From Harpalus rubripes (Eukaryota; Arthropoda; Insecta; Coleoptera; Carabidae), in assembly GCA_963082715.1 (NCBI GenBank), contig OY720456.1:17001610-17065609 (forward strand): 64,000 nucleotides of DNA, written 5' to 3'. Below the pieces are notes generated by a model. That model saw nothing but the letters and a program-made list of their open reading frames with translations. It was not told where the DNA came from and searched no databases. Position 1 is the stretch's first letter. Each line of letters opens with the position of its first letter. Made by a program: the position numbers and the translations under genes. This document shows positions 1 to 11,611 of the stretch, in pieces.

Positions 1-12
1 TTATTCTTTATA

Positions 13-2871
13 ATGAATATTTACTACCAAAATGTTAGAGGGCTGAATACCAAGCTTGAAACATTTTACAATAATTGTAGTTCACTTGATCTTGATATAA
101 TATGTTTATCTGAAACCTGGCTGTCTAGTAGTGTGAATTCTTCTGAATTACTTTCACCCAACAACTACAATGTCTACAGAAAAGACAGAGATGGTACCAT
201 AGGTGGTAAGAAACGTGGTGGAGGTGTATTGTGCGCTGTAAGTAGTAAATATAAATCTATGCAAATTCAACTTGATATTAATCCTAATTCTCTTTCTGAT
301 CTTCTATGTATAAAATTATTTATTTCTCCAAACATCGTTATATATGTAATTGTAGTTTATATTCCATCGCCTACTTCTCTTGAGCAATTGAATTATATTA
401 GCGAATGTCTCGAATCTTTCCTACCATTATTAAATAATAATTTTATAATTGTCGGTGATTTCAATATTACCAAACTTATCGATTTTGATCTATATGGATA
501 CACCGACAATATTATATCTAATTTTGAAAATATTCTAGCATTCCTAAATGCATCCCAGTTTAACCATATTACTAATTCTAGTGATCGTATATTAGATATT
601 GTTGTAAGTAATAAGTCTTGTGTTGTTGAACACGATATCGATCCTATTGTTGATGAAGACTCACACCATCCAGCTCTGTCTATTATCTTTTCTTGCTCTA
701 CCTTTCTTAAACTTCCTTGCTCCACTATAAATACCTCGGCCACCTCTTACAACTTTCGTTCTGCTAACTTTGAATTACTATACAACTTATTATCTGAAAC
801 CAATTGGGACTGTCTTCTAGCATATGAAGATGTTGATACTGCCTTTACTAAATTTTATGAAATATTATATAATATCATGAACTTATGTGTACCTCTGTCA
901 AATAGAAAGTCTTCCAAATATCCTCCATGGTTCAACAGTCAAATAATAAAAAACATTAAACTTAAATTTGAATCTCTCAGTTTATATAGAGCCCATAAAG
1001 ATGAAAAATATTTAAATGAATTCAAGCGCTTGCGGGCAGTAGTTAAAAAAGAAATTAAATTTGAGCATGCTAAATACTTATCCAATATTGAGAACTCTAT
1101 CTCTATTAACCCAAATAAATTCTGGGACTTCATCAACAATAAAAAACGTGCGTCACGCATACCTGGACGAATGTACTTAAATGAGCAATCATTTAACAAT
1201 ACATCTGACATTGTCTAAGGATTTGCGAATTTTTTCTGCAGTGTATATGCTGCCAACGACAATTATGTTGATAATGATTCACTCTCCGCAAATACAAGTT
1301 CTAATGTAGTTAATATTTCACATATAACTGAGAATGACATTTTACACTCTATTAATAAACTCAAAGCATCATGCAGCCCTGGTCCTGATAATCTTCCAGC
1401 GTATATTCTTAAAGCTTGTGCTCATATTTTTGTTAAACCTTCACACTATTTATTTAATCTTTCTTTATCCACTGGTCAGTATCCCACTGTTCTGAAAACT
1501 TCATATATATGTCCTATCCATAAATCTGGTGATAATACTAACATTTCAAACTATCGCCCCATTGCTATATTATCTAATATTTCTAAAATCTTCGAATCTA
1601 TTCTATATAAATACATCTATAGCTCTGTTCATAATTCCATCTCTGTTCATCAACATGGCTTCGTTACCGGTAAATCAACTACCACAAATCTTATGAACTT
1701 CACGGAGTTCACCTTAAACTCATTACATGATAACTGTCAAGTGGATGTAATTTACACAGATTTTTCTAAGGCATTCGATACTATAAATCATAATGTCCTC
1801 TTAAGTAAGCTAGATAAAAAATATAATTTTTCTCCCAATTTGATTCAACTTTTTTCAACATATTTAAAAGAACGACAAATGTCTGTGCGCTACAATAACT
1901 TCAAATCTGACCCCTATGTTCCCACTTCTGGTGTCCCACAAGGTTCCAATCTGGGTCCCCTATTATTCAATCTCTTTATAAACGACATCGTAGATGTAGT
2001 TCAGCATTCAAATGTATTGCTTTATGCAGATGATTTGAAAATATTCAGAAGAGTAAACTCTGTCTACGACTGTATTCTACTCCAAAAAGATATAGACAAA
2101 ATTCTCGCTTGGTCTCAATCTTCTAAACTATTTTTTAATTTCAGCAAATGTAAGATAATGAGCTACTTTGTAAAAAAAATTGTTTATATTTTTCGGTATA
2201 ACATGGAAAATATTGAGCTTGAGAGAGTTACACAGTTTAAAGATCTTGGTGTATTATTTGACGACAAATTTACTTTTAATTCACACATCAACAATATTGT
2301 AAAGGCATCTTATAGAAGCCTGGGATTTGTAATTCGTAATTCACAATCTTTTCATAAACTCTCAACTCTGAAAAGATTATATTTTGTTTTCATTCGATCC
2401 AAACTGGAATATTGTTCTCAGATTTGGAATCCTATCTATAACAAATACAATTACCTTCTAGAATCATTGCAAAAAAAATTCATAAAATATTGCTATTACA
2501 AAATTAACAGGCATTATCCCAGTTTTGATCATAATTATAATAATTTGTTGTCTCAATTTAATATGGTTACGCTACATAATCGCAGAAAAATTCAGTCTTG
2601 TTTATATTTATTTAAATTACTCAACGGTTATATAGATGATCCATGTTGTCTAGAACTAATAATGCTGAATGTACCACGTATAACATCTAGAAATAAAATT
2701 ACTTTCAACTGTACTATGGCAAGAACAAATTATGAAATTAAATCTCCAATACGACGACTGTGCACTATCTTTAACAGTATATCATGCAATATTGACATAT
2801 TCGGCGACTCCCCCACCAAGTTTAAACAAATATTATGTAAACACTTTGTGGTTTTACCAGCAAGTTTGTGA
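13..2871 (+). pseudogene. LINE ORF2: endonuclease + reverse transcriptase, one in-frame stop
   Basis: One reading frame of 953 codons runs from the ATG at 13 to a TGA at 2869-2871, interrupted only by a TAA at 1216-1218 (codon 402). Residues 1-230 are an AP-like endonuclease: SETWL at 33-37, GDFN at 148-151 and DSHHP at 216-220, the last being the variant of SDHHP. After the stop the frame stays open into reverse transcriptase: NYRPIA, then QHGF, then motif A DFSKAFD near 583, motif B GVPQGSNLGPLLF near 640, and the catalytic YADD near 671. The C-terminal third is a thumb-like region without a clear zinc knuckle. In normal use the enzyme nicks target DNA and copies the element RNA in place. 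With this stop the copy is probably dead, although it looks young because no frameshift was found. Confidence 0.88.
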
Positions 2872-3055
2872 AATTAGTTAATATGTATATGTGTTTAATT
2901 AAGTTAATTTTTTATGGCGAATTTAAATTCAATTTGTCTTATTTCTTTGTGTTTCTTATTATTGTAATGTTTACTGATGGCCAATACGATTATTTAAAAT
3001 TTTGTAATAAATAATCGTCCTGTAATTGGGATCTAGTATCCTGTTGGAACGATTT

Positions 3056-3085
3056 ATAAATAAATAAATAAATAAATAAATAAAT
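3056..3085 (+). repeat. (TAAA)n LINE tail
   Basis: About seven TAAA units close the LINE, as expected for a template-slippage tail made during target-primed reverse transcription. Confidence 0.85.
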
Positions 3086-3087
3086 TA

Positions 3088-3758
3088 CTATAAGACTTAA
3101 GACATTTTTAACTACGGATTCCTCAATCTAACAATAATGGGAAGAGTTGATTAAGTTTTGTAACAATTGGACAACCGGAAGTAGTAGTTACAAGAAAAAA
3201 ATCATCTAAATATTATTTATCGAAAATTTATGTAAATAGTTATATTAAAGAACGTTAAATTCTTTATTCGATAAATATAAATTCATTATTATATCTTCTA
3301 TAGATTTAGAGATAAAGAAATGCATATAAAATAATTTGATATAAAAACTCTCAGATCAAACTACTACAATGCAAGAAATTCAAATGTTTGTAATTGACAC
3401 ATATATGTCACTGTCAAAAATATTTGTATGGCACTGTCAAAAATATTTTTACATCATTATGAAGATTATGAAAATAAATAAAGTCAACAACGTAAAAGAA
3501 TATACGTAAAAAAGAATATAAAACGAATTTGCGAAAAAATGACGAATATGAAGAAAAAGAAAAGGAAAGTAGAAAAAATGTATGTATTGTACATAATTTA
3601 TATTAAAATATCCCACAGATTTTGCAAATATACGTGAGAATTATTTTGTAGTAAGACATGAATATATGTATTTGTATTTAAAAATATTTTATGTTTTATG
3701 CGTACAACCAGGTAAAATATCTGGCGAGAGGTTATGTGCTGACCACATCAGATTTTTA
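3088..3758 (-). mobile_element. Helentron-like repeat, family B copy 1 (truncated by LINE)
   Basis: It matches 33850-34532 and 51013-52219 base for base over long runs, from ACTATAAGACTTAAGAC through ACCGGAAGTAGTAGTTAC to the terminus GGCGAGAGGTTATGTGCTG followed by CACATCAG. The hairpin end and the (TG)n part are missing on the left because the LINE inserted there. No coding capacity. Confidence 0.8.
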
Positions 3759-4509
3759 AATATTATTTTGTTGAATAAATGCACAATTTCCTAAAAATTT
3801 AAATTAAATTTTTGATCAAATTAATTCGCAAAATAAAATTTTTAGTTTTCCTAAAAATTTGAATAATTGTCATGTTTGAATTTTATTAAAACATCTCAGG
3901 TTATCATAAGTAATATTAAATACTTCTATTTAATTTTATTTTATTTGTTATATATTTTCCTTTTCAATAAATTATTACTTAAACGAAAAAAGTTTCTGCA
4001 AGTATTGTGCAGTGAGCCATAATAAAAAGTTGTATGGTAAATAAACCACACGAAAGCAGCGATGAAGAGCAATAGTGAATAGCGGTGGGTCTTTTGTTTT
4101 TGTTCTCTTGTGCGGGTTGTAGATGCAAATGCAGACACAGACAAGAACTCATCTTTGCCGACGCAAGCAATAACTGATTATTTGTGCAGCGCCAAAGGAT
4201 TCAGCTGAGCGTACACACAAAAAGACGTCAAACCAATTCTTTTACGTAATATAATGAAGCGTTATGCGGGTAATTTGCGACGTATAACCGTGTGAAGAAC
4301 AGGGACAATGTTATAGTATTATACCACTGAATTTTGGGAATAAATAATGAGATATAAATTTTATATTGCTACAGTATAATATGGCGCCAATATAAAAATC
4401 AAAATTTTCTCGATTTTACTCGATATGCAACGATGGTTAAAAAAGGAGAATTGTCATTCGAAAGAATCTAAAAAGTGTCATTAAGAAACACAAACCAAAA
4501 TCCAGTATT
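3759..4509. other. AT-rich stretch, no gene recognised
   Basis: Short open frames on the minus strand near 3941-4170 have no recognisable domain. I see no repeat structure. Confidence 0.5.
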
Positions 4510-4684
4510 GGGCCCTATTCTGTAACTCGATGGTTAATTTTTAACCAGTGGTTAAACTTTTTAACCAATCAAGTATGTTGACATATAACAAAAAGAGGGA
4601 TTTTTAGTTGTCAAATCAATATCTATTGGATAAAAATTTTAACCAGTGGTTAAAAATTAACCATCGAGTTACAGAATAGGGCCC
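4510..4684. mobile_element. MITE, GGGCCCTATTCTGTAAC family, copy 1
   Basis: A 175-bp element with nearly perfect inverted termini of about 45 bp, starting GGGCCCTATTCTGTAAC and containing TTAACCAGTGGTTAA in each arm. A second, more diverged copy lies at 36488-36661 in opposite internal orientation. It is flanked by ATT on both sides, possibly a 3-bp target duplication. Superfamily not assigned. Confidence 0.75.
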
Positions 4685-4982
4685 ATTGTTGGTCGGTTTC
4701 AATAACTTGAAATAAATCTCCAAATTGCTTATGCATTGAACAAGAGAAAAATAACGCATCGACACCCAAATGACAGTATTTATTCTAGCTTTATTTTGAT
4801 GCGATATTTTTCACTTATTCGACGAATAACCTAAACCTACTGCAAAATTTAGATTTTCACCTAGTAACTCATTCATTTTTTCTCAACTAAAATTGTCTAA
4901 CCAATTTTTTATCTCCAGATCCCCATGTGGGGCGCATTTTTTGGAACACCTCTTGAAAATATTATTGCTACATCAATATTAA

Positions 4983-6545
4983 TCCTCCGTTAGTCGCGCG
5001 GACTCTTGTGGCGAGTTTAGTGGCGTGAGCTTCCGATGAAGACCGTTTAAAAATTGTTTTATAACATCTGTTTTAATAAAAAATATTTAATAACACAATA
5101 ATATTAAGTTTCTCTAAAGTTTTTTCTTTCATATAAAATAAAATTAATACTGCAATATTTACATCCTGAATGGCTGCAAAATAATGTATAGGTAAACTTT
5201 TGGAAAGATATGTTTTTTCAAATCTACAAAATAAAAGTTATTCAGAAAAAAACAGTGAAATATGTTAAAAATTAAATAAAAAAACAAAAAACTATAAAAA
5301 GAAATTTTTTAACAAATTGTGGCAAAAAATAATGCCAAATTAGACATATTTTTAATTATTCAAACATGCGGTGTATATATTTCTCAAACGATATTTGCAT
5401 GAATATGTTCCGCGTTCGTGTAAAGATTTTTAAAATATTTTAATCTGGTAAATATAATAACATTTGGCTTATGTGATGGAAGTAGAAATAATACATTTTC
5501 AATTCTTCAACCGATGTCATTCGATTCGATTTTTTTTATGTGAATCTGTACCTATAATGGGGTCCTGCATTCTGACTCTTTTTTTTAAAAGATAGTTCTT
5601 TTAATTTTGAACACTTCGTAGTATTAAAAAGTATTAATTGTTTTTAGTTTAACTGCATTTTATTTTTAATGTTAACATGACGTCACGACGGCACCTACAG
5701 CTACTAGATAATACATAGCTGACTCGTCCGCCATATTGGTGCCAACATCAATGCAGTAAATTATGAAATAAAAGTACATTTCTTATAAATTTATGTACTA
5801 TTTTTTATAATTAAATATAACTTCCATATTTGCCATTTTATACTTATTTAAAATAGTAGAACAAGAAAAATACGGATCATTCAGATTTTTGAGGTTAGAG
5901 AAAAATATATGAATTGCATAACCATTTCTCAAATAATTTGCACAATTTGGAGCAGAACAACCCGTTGTTGTGAATAATTTCTATGATTAAAAATACTGTA
6001 ACATTGATATTGAATGATTTAAGTTGCTCCACAATGGTGGACGAGTCAGCTGTAATTTATTTAGTAGCTATAGCGACACCTATTGCTATATCTTTCTCTC
6101 TCACAAGCTCTATAGTAGGCAGCGAGAGGAAGGCAGCACTATTATGATGTCACAGTGACACTGACAACAAAATTGTTTTTTTTATCTTAATCGCTATTTA
6201 TTGAGTAATACTTTAAGTATAAAGTTTACATTTTATTATTTTTTATTATGGTGCAGGACCCCATTGACAACAATACTAAACGCATAAAGAAAATTAATAA
6301 TTAATAGTAAAAAAAATAAAAAAATGTCGGAACAAGTATAAAATATAACACGGTTAGTCGCGCGGTCTACAATGGTAGAAATTGCAAAAAACTCAAAGTA
6401 CTACCCTTATAAAATGCTTTTAGCATCCCAAAGTTAAGGCCATTTAGTAAACAGCTACTCAGAACCACACCTGCACAATTAATGTTTTTTTTTAATTATT
6501 ACTGTGTACTGTCTACATATTGTTACCACGCGGACTAACGTAGGG
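4983..6545. mobile_element. piggyBac-like non-autonomous element with TTAA duplication
   Basis: The left end TCCTCCGTTAGTCGCGCGG and the inverted right end CCCTACGTTAGTCCGCG are similar TIRs. Both abut TTAA (4979-4982 and 6546-6549), the duplication typical of piggyBac. A further copy of the terminal motif, GGTTAGTCGCGCGGTC, sits internally near 6355. There is no transposase frame. Another TIR element (5557-6264) is nested inside. Confidence 0.6.
5557..6264. mobile_element. TIR element ATGGGGTCCTGCA, copy 1
   Basis: A perfect 13-bp inverted repeat, ATGGGGTCCTGCA at 5557-5569 and its complement at 6252-6264, bounds 708 bp. A diverged copy occupies 53384-54302, where a piggyBac-like element split it at TTAA. 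The interior has no coding capacity. Confidence 0.65.
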
Positions 6546-6549
6546 TTAA

Positions 6550-7389
6550 CTGCACTAAATGCAATAATTATAATAATATTATGGTATGGCCTCATTGTTC
6601 CTTATTTAGTAACCGCATACATTTTATGTAGTTACATATATTTTCAAATTTTTCCTATGTAAACCATAATCTATGTATATATCTGAAATGTAAGACGTAA
6701 ATTTGCTGCGCCATGACAGACCGCTCTTAATCTTGCGGTGAATGGAGGATGCATGCTTGTTTTGGTCTACTATGATCTGAGCAGCAGAGCTCTCCGCACT
6801 GTGCATACAACACTAAGTATAGGTACTGCTATTGAGTATATTGCAAACATTGATTAAATTTGATCTTGCAATTAATTACGCCTCCGAAGTTAAGTCATGC
6901 ACTGCATTAATTACATATGCACGAAGATGTTTGACAAAAATATTAGCATAACGCTGAGCATAACGGGTAAGTCCATGCGGTAAATTTGAAAAATTGTGGC
7001 TTAAATTTATCATGCACTTTTAGGTTGTAGTGAAAGTATTGCTACCTTGGTCTAAAATACTTGTTACATTCAGCAAATTGTTTTCTGTTTATATGAAAAA
7101 ATAATGAACTGTAGGCAGCAGATCGAACGACGACAAAATCCCTCATTTCACCGAAACGATTTAAGGCAAAATATCATATTTATTCAAAATAAACATTTAT
7201 TTCGCTACTTCAACAAATGATAAAAAATATTTTCCCCATTTTCTATATATGTTCAGTGTTCACAAATCTCTCATCACATGTCAGCTACTTTGAACAAAAT
7301 CATATGTAGTTCATACTATATCTGTTTAATATTATAATTGACAACTGTTTTCAAACAGGTTATATGAAAAGAGAACCGTCCCTGTTTTT
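6550..7389. other. Intergenic or intronic, no gene recognised
   Basis: AT-rich unique-looking sequence. The 60-codon frame on the minus strand near 6624-6806 shows no domain. Confidence 0.45.
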
Positions 7390-8061
7390 TTACATTCCGT
7401 CACCTTTAGGTAAGAAAGGTATTGTCTTTGGTCAAAAAAATCGATGTTGAGTTTTTAATACATAAGCACGTTTTACAGTCCCTAGTATACGATTTTACCA
7501 TTTTTACGATGATGTCTATATGTATGTATGTATGGATGGATGGATGAATGAATGTATGTGTGTATCTGACGATTTTTTCGGATCGCATAACTTTAATACC
7601 ATCTTTCCAAAAATTATAATTTTTGCGTATTCCTTTTATTTACATCTATATGAAGAGCTGATTAGATTTTGCTTACAATTGGTCGACCGGAAGCACCCTA
7701 ATTTGAAAACTTTAACAGTTTTTCCGCTGTTAAATAATATTTTTTCACATTTAATGTTATTATAAATATTAAAGAATATTTTATTCTCTATAAGATTCTA
7801 TACTTCATATTCAATGGATATAGAGTAATAAATTTATAAAGAAATTAAATTTAATAAAGCAGCAAGCTGTGCTATAACCATGGAAACATCTACTATATTA
7901 ATAAAATTCTGATTTACAAATGTCAGTGACAAGTGCATTTGGCAGTAAGTTGTGTTATAATTTTACTGAAAATATATAATCTCTTACAAAAAACTTTCTG
8001 TATGAAATTTGTACAAAATACATAGAACTGAAGGTAATGTACTGGACACATCAGATTTTTT
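7390..8061 (-). mobile_element. Helentron-like repeat, family A copy 1
   Basis: It begins with a decayed terminal hairpin (ACATTCC paired imperfectly with GAAAGGT), then the shared block ACGATGATGTCT with a short TG-rich tract, then the module ACCGGAAG. It ends with GAAGGTAATGTACTGG and ACATCAGATTTTTT. It is more diverged than the copies at 35343, 49728 and 58640. Confidence 0.8.
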
Positions 8062-8655
8062 AAAAAATGTAACGTAATTTTGAAATTAAATACTTTTAAA
8101 AACTATTTTACTATTAATAGTAATACCAAGTGCGTCGAAAATTTACACGAGTGCAACAGCATGATTTTCCTAAGAAACAAGCAGGAGTAATCTTCAGAAA
8201 AATTGCCTAAGGAAAATAATAATGCCACTATAATACGACTGCGATTGGTTTAGAACAGTAAAATACATCGATTTTATTGGACGACAGATAAAAAGTGTAA
8301 TTTTTATTATTATTACTAAAATTGTGTTAAATATTTATATAGAGTCACAAAAAAGTAACCCCTGTGGTTTTCTCTCTACCATAGCACTGAGAGCCCATAA
8401 GGTGAAGTCTGGAAAACGTTCTCACCGGTACAGGTCGATCTCTTTGTTTTTGTAAGTTTGTTAGTTATTTTAAAATGTAACAACTAATATGAGGCAAAGA
8501 TAGTAATATTTTTTTTTGCAAAATAGTAACCGAAAGTTATAAATGAAGTAATACTTTATAGGTAAATTTTTCAGTAACCTATAATACATTGGTAAAACAG
8601 ATTTTTAGAACTAATAAAATATATAAAAACAATGGCAATATTAATTTCTTATCTT
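8062..8655. other. No gene recognised
   Basis: AT-rich, with no frame or repeat structure that I can support. Confidence 0.45.
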
Positions 8656-9314
8656 TTTAACTCCCGCTACCCTTGGTAAGGGAGGTACCTATAGGGATCG
8701 TGCTAAAAATCGCATATCGAGATTTTGGTAAATGACCATATTTTAAGGTCCCTAGAATCCAATTTTAACATTTTCACGATGATGTCTGTGTGTGTTTGTG
8801 TGTGTGGATCCTCCACTCTAACTCAAATACTATCATTCAGAAAATTTTTAAACCTTTATATTTCAAACTTTTTCTGTAATGGAAAGAGCCCATTAGATTT
8901 TGGTGAAAATCGGATAACCGGAAATGGTACTTTACTAGAAGCTCAAAATAGTTTTTCTTCGAAAAATGCCTTTAAATGTAATTTTTTCGAGATTAATGTT
9001 ATTATAAAAATTAAAGATTATTAAATTTTCTATAGATTTGCATTAATACTTTTTCTATATATTTTATGGATAAATTTATAAAATTATCTATAATTTAAAT
9101 CCCAGAACCTACGCTTTAAACAAACAAAACGCAGTTATTCAAACTGACAGATAAATGTCACTATCAAAGAACTAATCATTTCAAAATAATATTAGTAACG
9201 TTTTAAAAAGGAAAAAGTAAATAGAACAATAGAAAAAGAATTCAATACAGTTTCCAGCATAAGTAAATATGTAGATTAAATTAATAAAAATTTGCGATTC
9301 GCAAAAATGTTTAA

Positions 9315-9594
9315 GCTAATCCTCATTTTTGGATTAGTGAATTCTATAGATCCGGTAGCTCAAAGGTTAAAGCAACGTCTCATGTCATGAGTGCCCTCAT
9401 GGCTCTGGGTTCGAATCCCACTAAGGCATGCATGTGCGTGAATGTGAACCCACTCTGTATAATTGGGATTTAATCCTGTTGAGGGGTTTATAAAAAAGGT
9501 AGTTACTTGGATTAGATTAGACTATATTTTAAATTTTAAGAAATAAACTGTTAAAATTAGAGTAAAATTCGCTAATCCAAAAATAAGGATTAAC
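9315..9594. mobile_element. TIR element nested in family C copy 1
   Basis: A 29-bp inverted repeat with three mismatches (left GCTAATCCTCATTTTTGG, right its near complement ending at 9594) brackets the SINE at 9351-9497. The matching Helentron-like copy at 43214 lacks this segment. Confidence 0.55.
9351..9497 (+). mobile_element. tRNA-derived SINE, copy 1
   Basis: The 5' part carries a pol III A-box-like stretch (GGTAGCTCAAAGGTTA near 9354) and a perfect B box GGTTCGAATCC at 9408-9418. The body reads ACCCACTCTGTATAATTGGG, and the tail ATCCTGTTGAGGGGTTTATA resembles the LINE 3' end at 3019-3062. The sequence continues past the B box without a tRNA acceptor stem, so this is a SINE and not a tRNA gene. 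Confidence 0.75.
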
Positions 9595-9660
9595 TAAATA
9601 GTTTTTTGACTCGGGCTGCAAATGGCGGAAGGTATTGTGTTGGCCACACCAGATTTTTTA

Positions 9661-11060
9661 TTTTTTAGTTCCGTTGGAGATAAATCGTCTAGGATTTACC
9701 TCCAAAATTCGGAGTGTAAATTGGGCTTAAGGATCATGCATCTCCATTAACCATAAGATTAAGATCTAGCAGATTAAGATCATCCCGCCCTGTGGCTCTA
9801 TGTTTGCGTTAAAACTTAGCGAGGGTCACTCGAAATAAATTGATTTACATTGGCAACCGCAAGCCGTAGTCTGATATTGATTCTACTCGCTTAGAATCTC
9901 TATGAATATATTGGAAATTGAATTTATACGATCGGTTTCTTCCCCTCTGAAATACTAACAACTTCCGGATGTGTTACAAGGAACAGCCACAGAACAGCCT
10001 CCCTCGATAGAGAGAGAGTTTTCTTTAGGTAATATGTTGATTTTATAGCAGAATAAAGACTGCAACATGTGAAATACATTCATAGAAAAGATATCGGTTG
10101 AGCTGAATTTATTTTTCCATTCGTAAATCGTCTTATAAAAGTAATTTATTTCTTTAAAGAAACTAGGACAAATACTAGAACATCGGTCATAGAAATTAAT
10201 GTGGGTAAATTTCTGGACTGTTATAGATTAGGTGTTATTTACAATGTTGTAATGTAATGTGTAATCAACAAATTATAGCAATTTATTTCATATAAAATAT
10301 TATTTACGCATAATAATAAAATTTCTGAATTAAATTTATTTCGTTATGAACCTACCTAGTAGTAGGTGCGTATTATTTATGCTCTAGGAGACCATTTTTC
10401 TTCTCATTATCTTTCCAGTTCTGTCACTTTTTTGTCGTCACAGGTACTGTTATTTAATAGTAGTCTGTTACACCAGGCACTAAAATATCAGATTTACGGC
10501 AGAGGCTGCCGTTTCATTTACGAATGCTATGGAAATCTGTGTTTGGTGCCGTGTTACACATTCAATTGACAGTTTATTAATAGTTTTTTTTAATGTACAG
10601 AAAATCATTCATTAATGACCCCCATTAATGCATGATTTTTATTAATAAACGATTTCAATGGATAACCATAGATACTACATACCATTGCTGAACAATTATC
10701 AAAACTTATGAGTCAAAGGTTACTACCAAAAAAAATACCACGACATAAAATTGGGATTTTTCCAAATTGATAAGATACGGCCAACGGAAAAATAATACAC
10801 TCGGGTTAATTGGCAATTAATGATCTTAATAATTAAAATGTCTCAAGCTATAGTCGCCCTGATTAACACATTTAATAGTTACATAACTATTATTCACAAT
10901 CGTTATAGTAATATGTCGATTTCTAACCTTTTAGAGGTTGGGAAATACGTCATTCCTAACTGTAATGACAATTTCGTGGGTTGGAAATGACTAAAAATGT
11001 TTTCACCCCACGGGTTGGAAATGTTTATGTAGGGGTTGCCCAGCAATATTGCCATGGATC
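9661..11060. other. No gene recognised
   Basis: AT-rich, with open frames no longer than 67 codons. A local imperfect repeat of GGTTGGAAATG occurs near 10976-11025. Nothing else is supported. Confidence 0.45.
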
Positions 11061-11171
11061 CCTAATAATAATTGAAATTTGATCGATAATCGACTGAAGA
11101 ATGGATGATGGGTCCCAAGGGAAAAATGATTGGACAAGCAGTCTACTGATGAAAATTATTTATTTCTAACC

Positions 11172-11203
11172 GACGTTTCGACTAAAACGTTAGTCTTCTT
11201 CAG
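11172..11203 (-). ncRNA. Hammerhead-like core in Penelope terminal region (minus copy)
   Basis: Read on the minus strand: CTGAAGA, then a 6-bp stem (GACTAA with TTAGTC, loop CGTT), then GAAA, then palindromic ACGT followed by C. This fits the hammerhead order CUGANGA, stem II, GAAA, very short stem III, cleavage site. Stem I pairing is weak (about 3 bp), so activity is uncertain. Confidence 0.45.
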
Positions 11204-11611
11204 GGCACTATAATGAAAATTACAAACATTCTTTACAAATGAGGTACAGGTATAAAGACATAAAAAATATTTTGCTTATAAATAATGTACAGATACTTAC
11301 AGAAATGGTCAATTACATATCATTTGTGGCAACCACCCATGAGGAACAGTTTTCGATAAAATTATCACAGAGTTGATCGTCATAAGGTATATAAACATCA
11401 ATAAATAACATATAAAAAGATTAGTAGTCAATTGTAAAAAAATAAATATGAAAATTGTAAAATTTGTAGTCCAAAATGTAAAATAAAAACTTTTTTTGTC
11501 AAAAAATTACACGTGTGACTGACTAGTTGACTTATATGTGAATATACAAGGATAATCACGACTTAAGTAAGGAAAAGGATTAATTAACAACTATCCAATA
11601 GGGTCGTCGAA

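Larger units (their letters stand above)
1..3087 (+). mobile_element. Non-LTR retrotransposon (Jockey/CR1-like), 3' part
   Basis: The window opens inside a LINE. The coding region starts at position 13 with an endonuclease domain and continues through reverse transcriptase to 2871. A roughly 215-bp 3' UTR follows, ending in a (TAAA)n tail at about 3056-3085. Any ORF1 or 5' UTR lies upstream of the window. The tail joins directly to the middle of a family B Helentron-like repeat at 3088: the same junction sequence runs on uninterrupted at 33850 and 51013, so the LINE inserted into that repeat. The last 40 bases before the tail resemble the 3' ends of the two SINEs at 9351 and 21211. The clade is inferred from motif style and is not certain. 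Confidence 0.88.
8656..9660 (-). mobile_element. Helentron-like repeat, family C copy 1, with nested insertion
   Basis: The hairpin CTCCC paired with GGGAG lies at the left end, followed by CACGATGATGTCTGTG and ACCGGAAATGGTACTTTAC. The right end GGCGGAAGGTATTGTG is followed by TGGCCACACCAG and a T run. Compared with family C copy 2 (43214-43885), extra sequence from about 9290 to 9610 holds a TIR element that itself contains a SINE. Confidence 0.8.

Noticed and set aside
7390..8061. Classical TIR/MITE interpretation of the family A-D repeats
   Set aside because: The inverted words are subterminal, one of them forms a hairpin at a single end, the outer termini are not complementary and no target duplication was found. 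A Helentron-like design fits better.
9354..9420. Possible tRNA gene
   Set aside because: A and B boxes are present, but no acceptor-stem pairing or anticodon arm was found, and the same body and LINE-like tail recur at 21211: a SINE.
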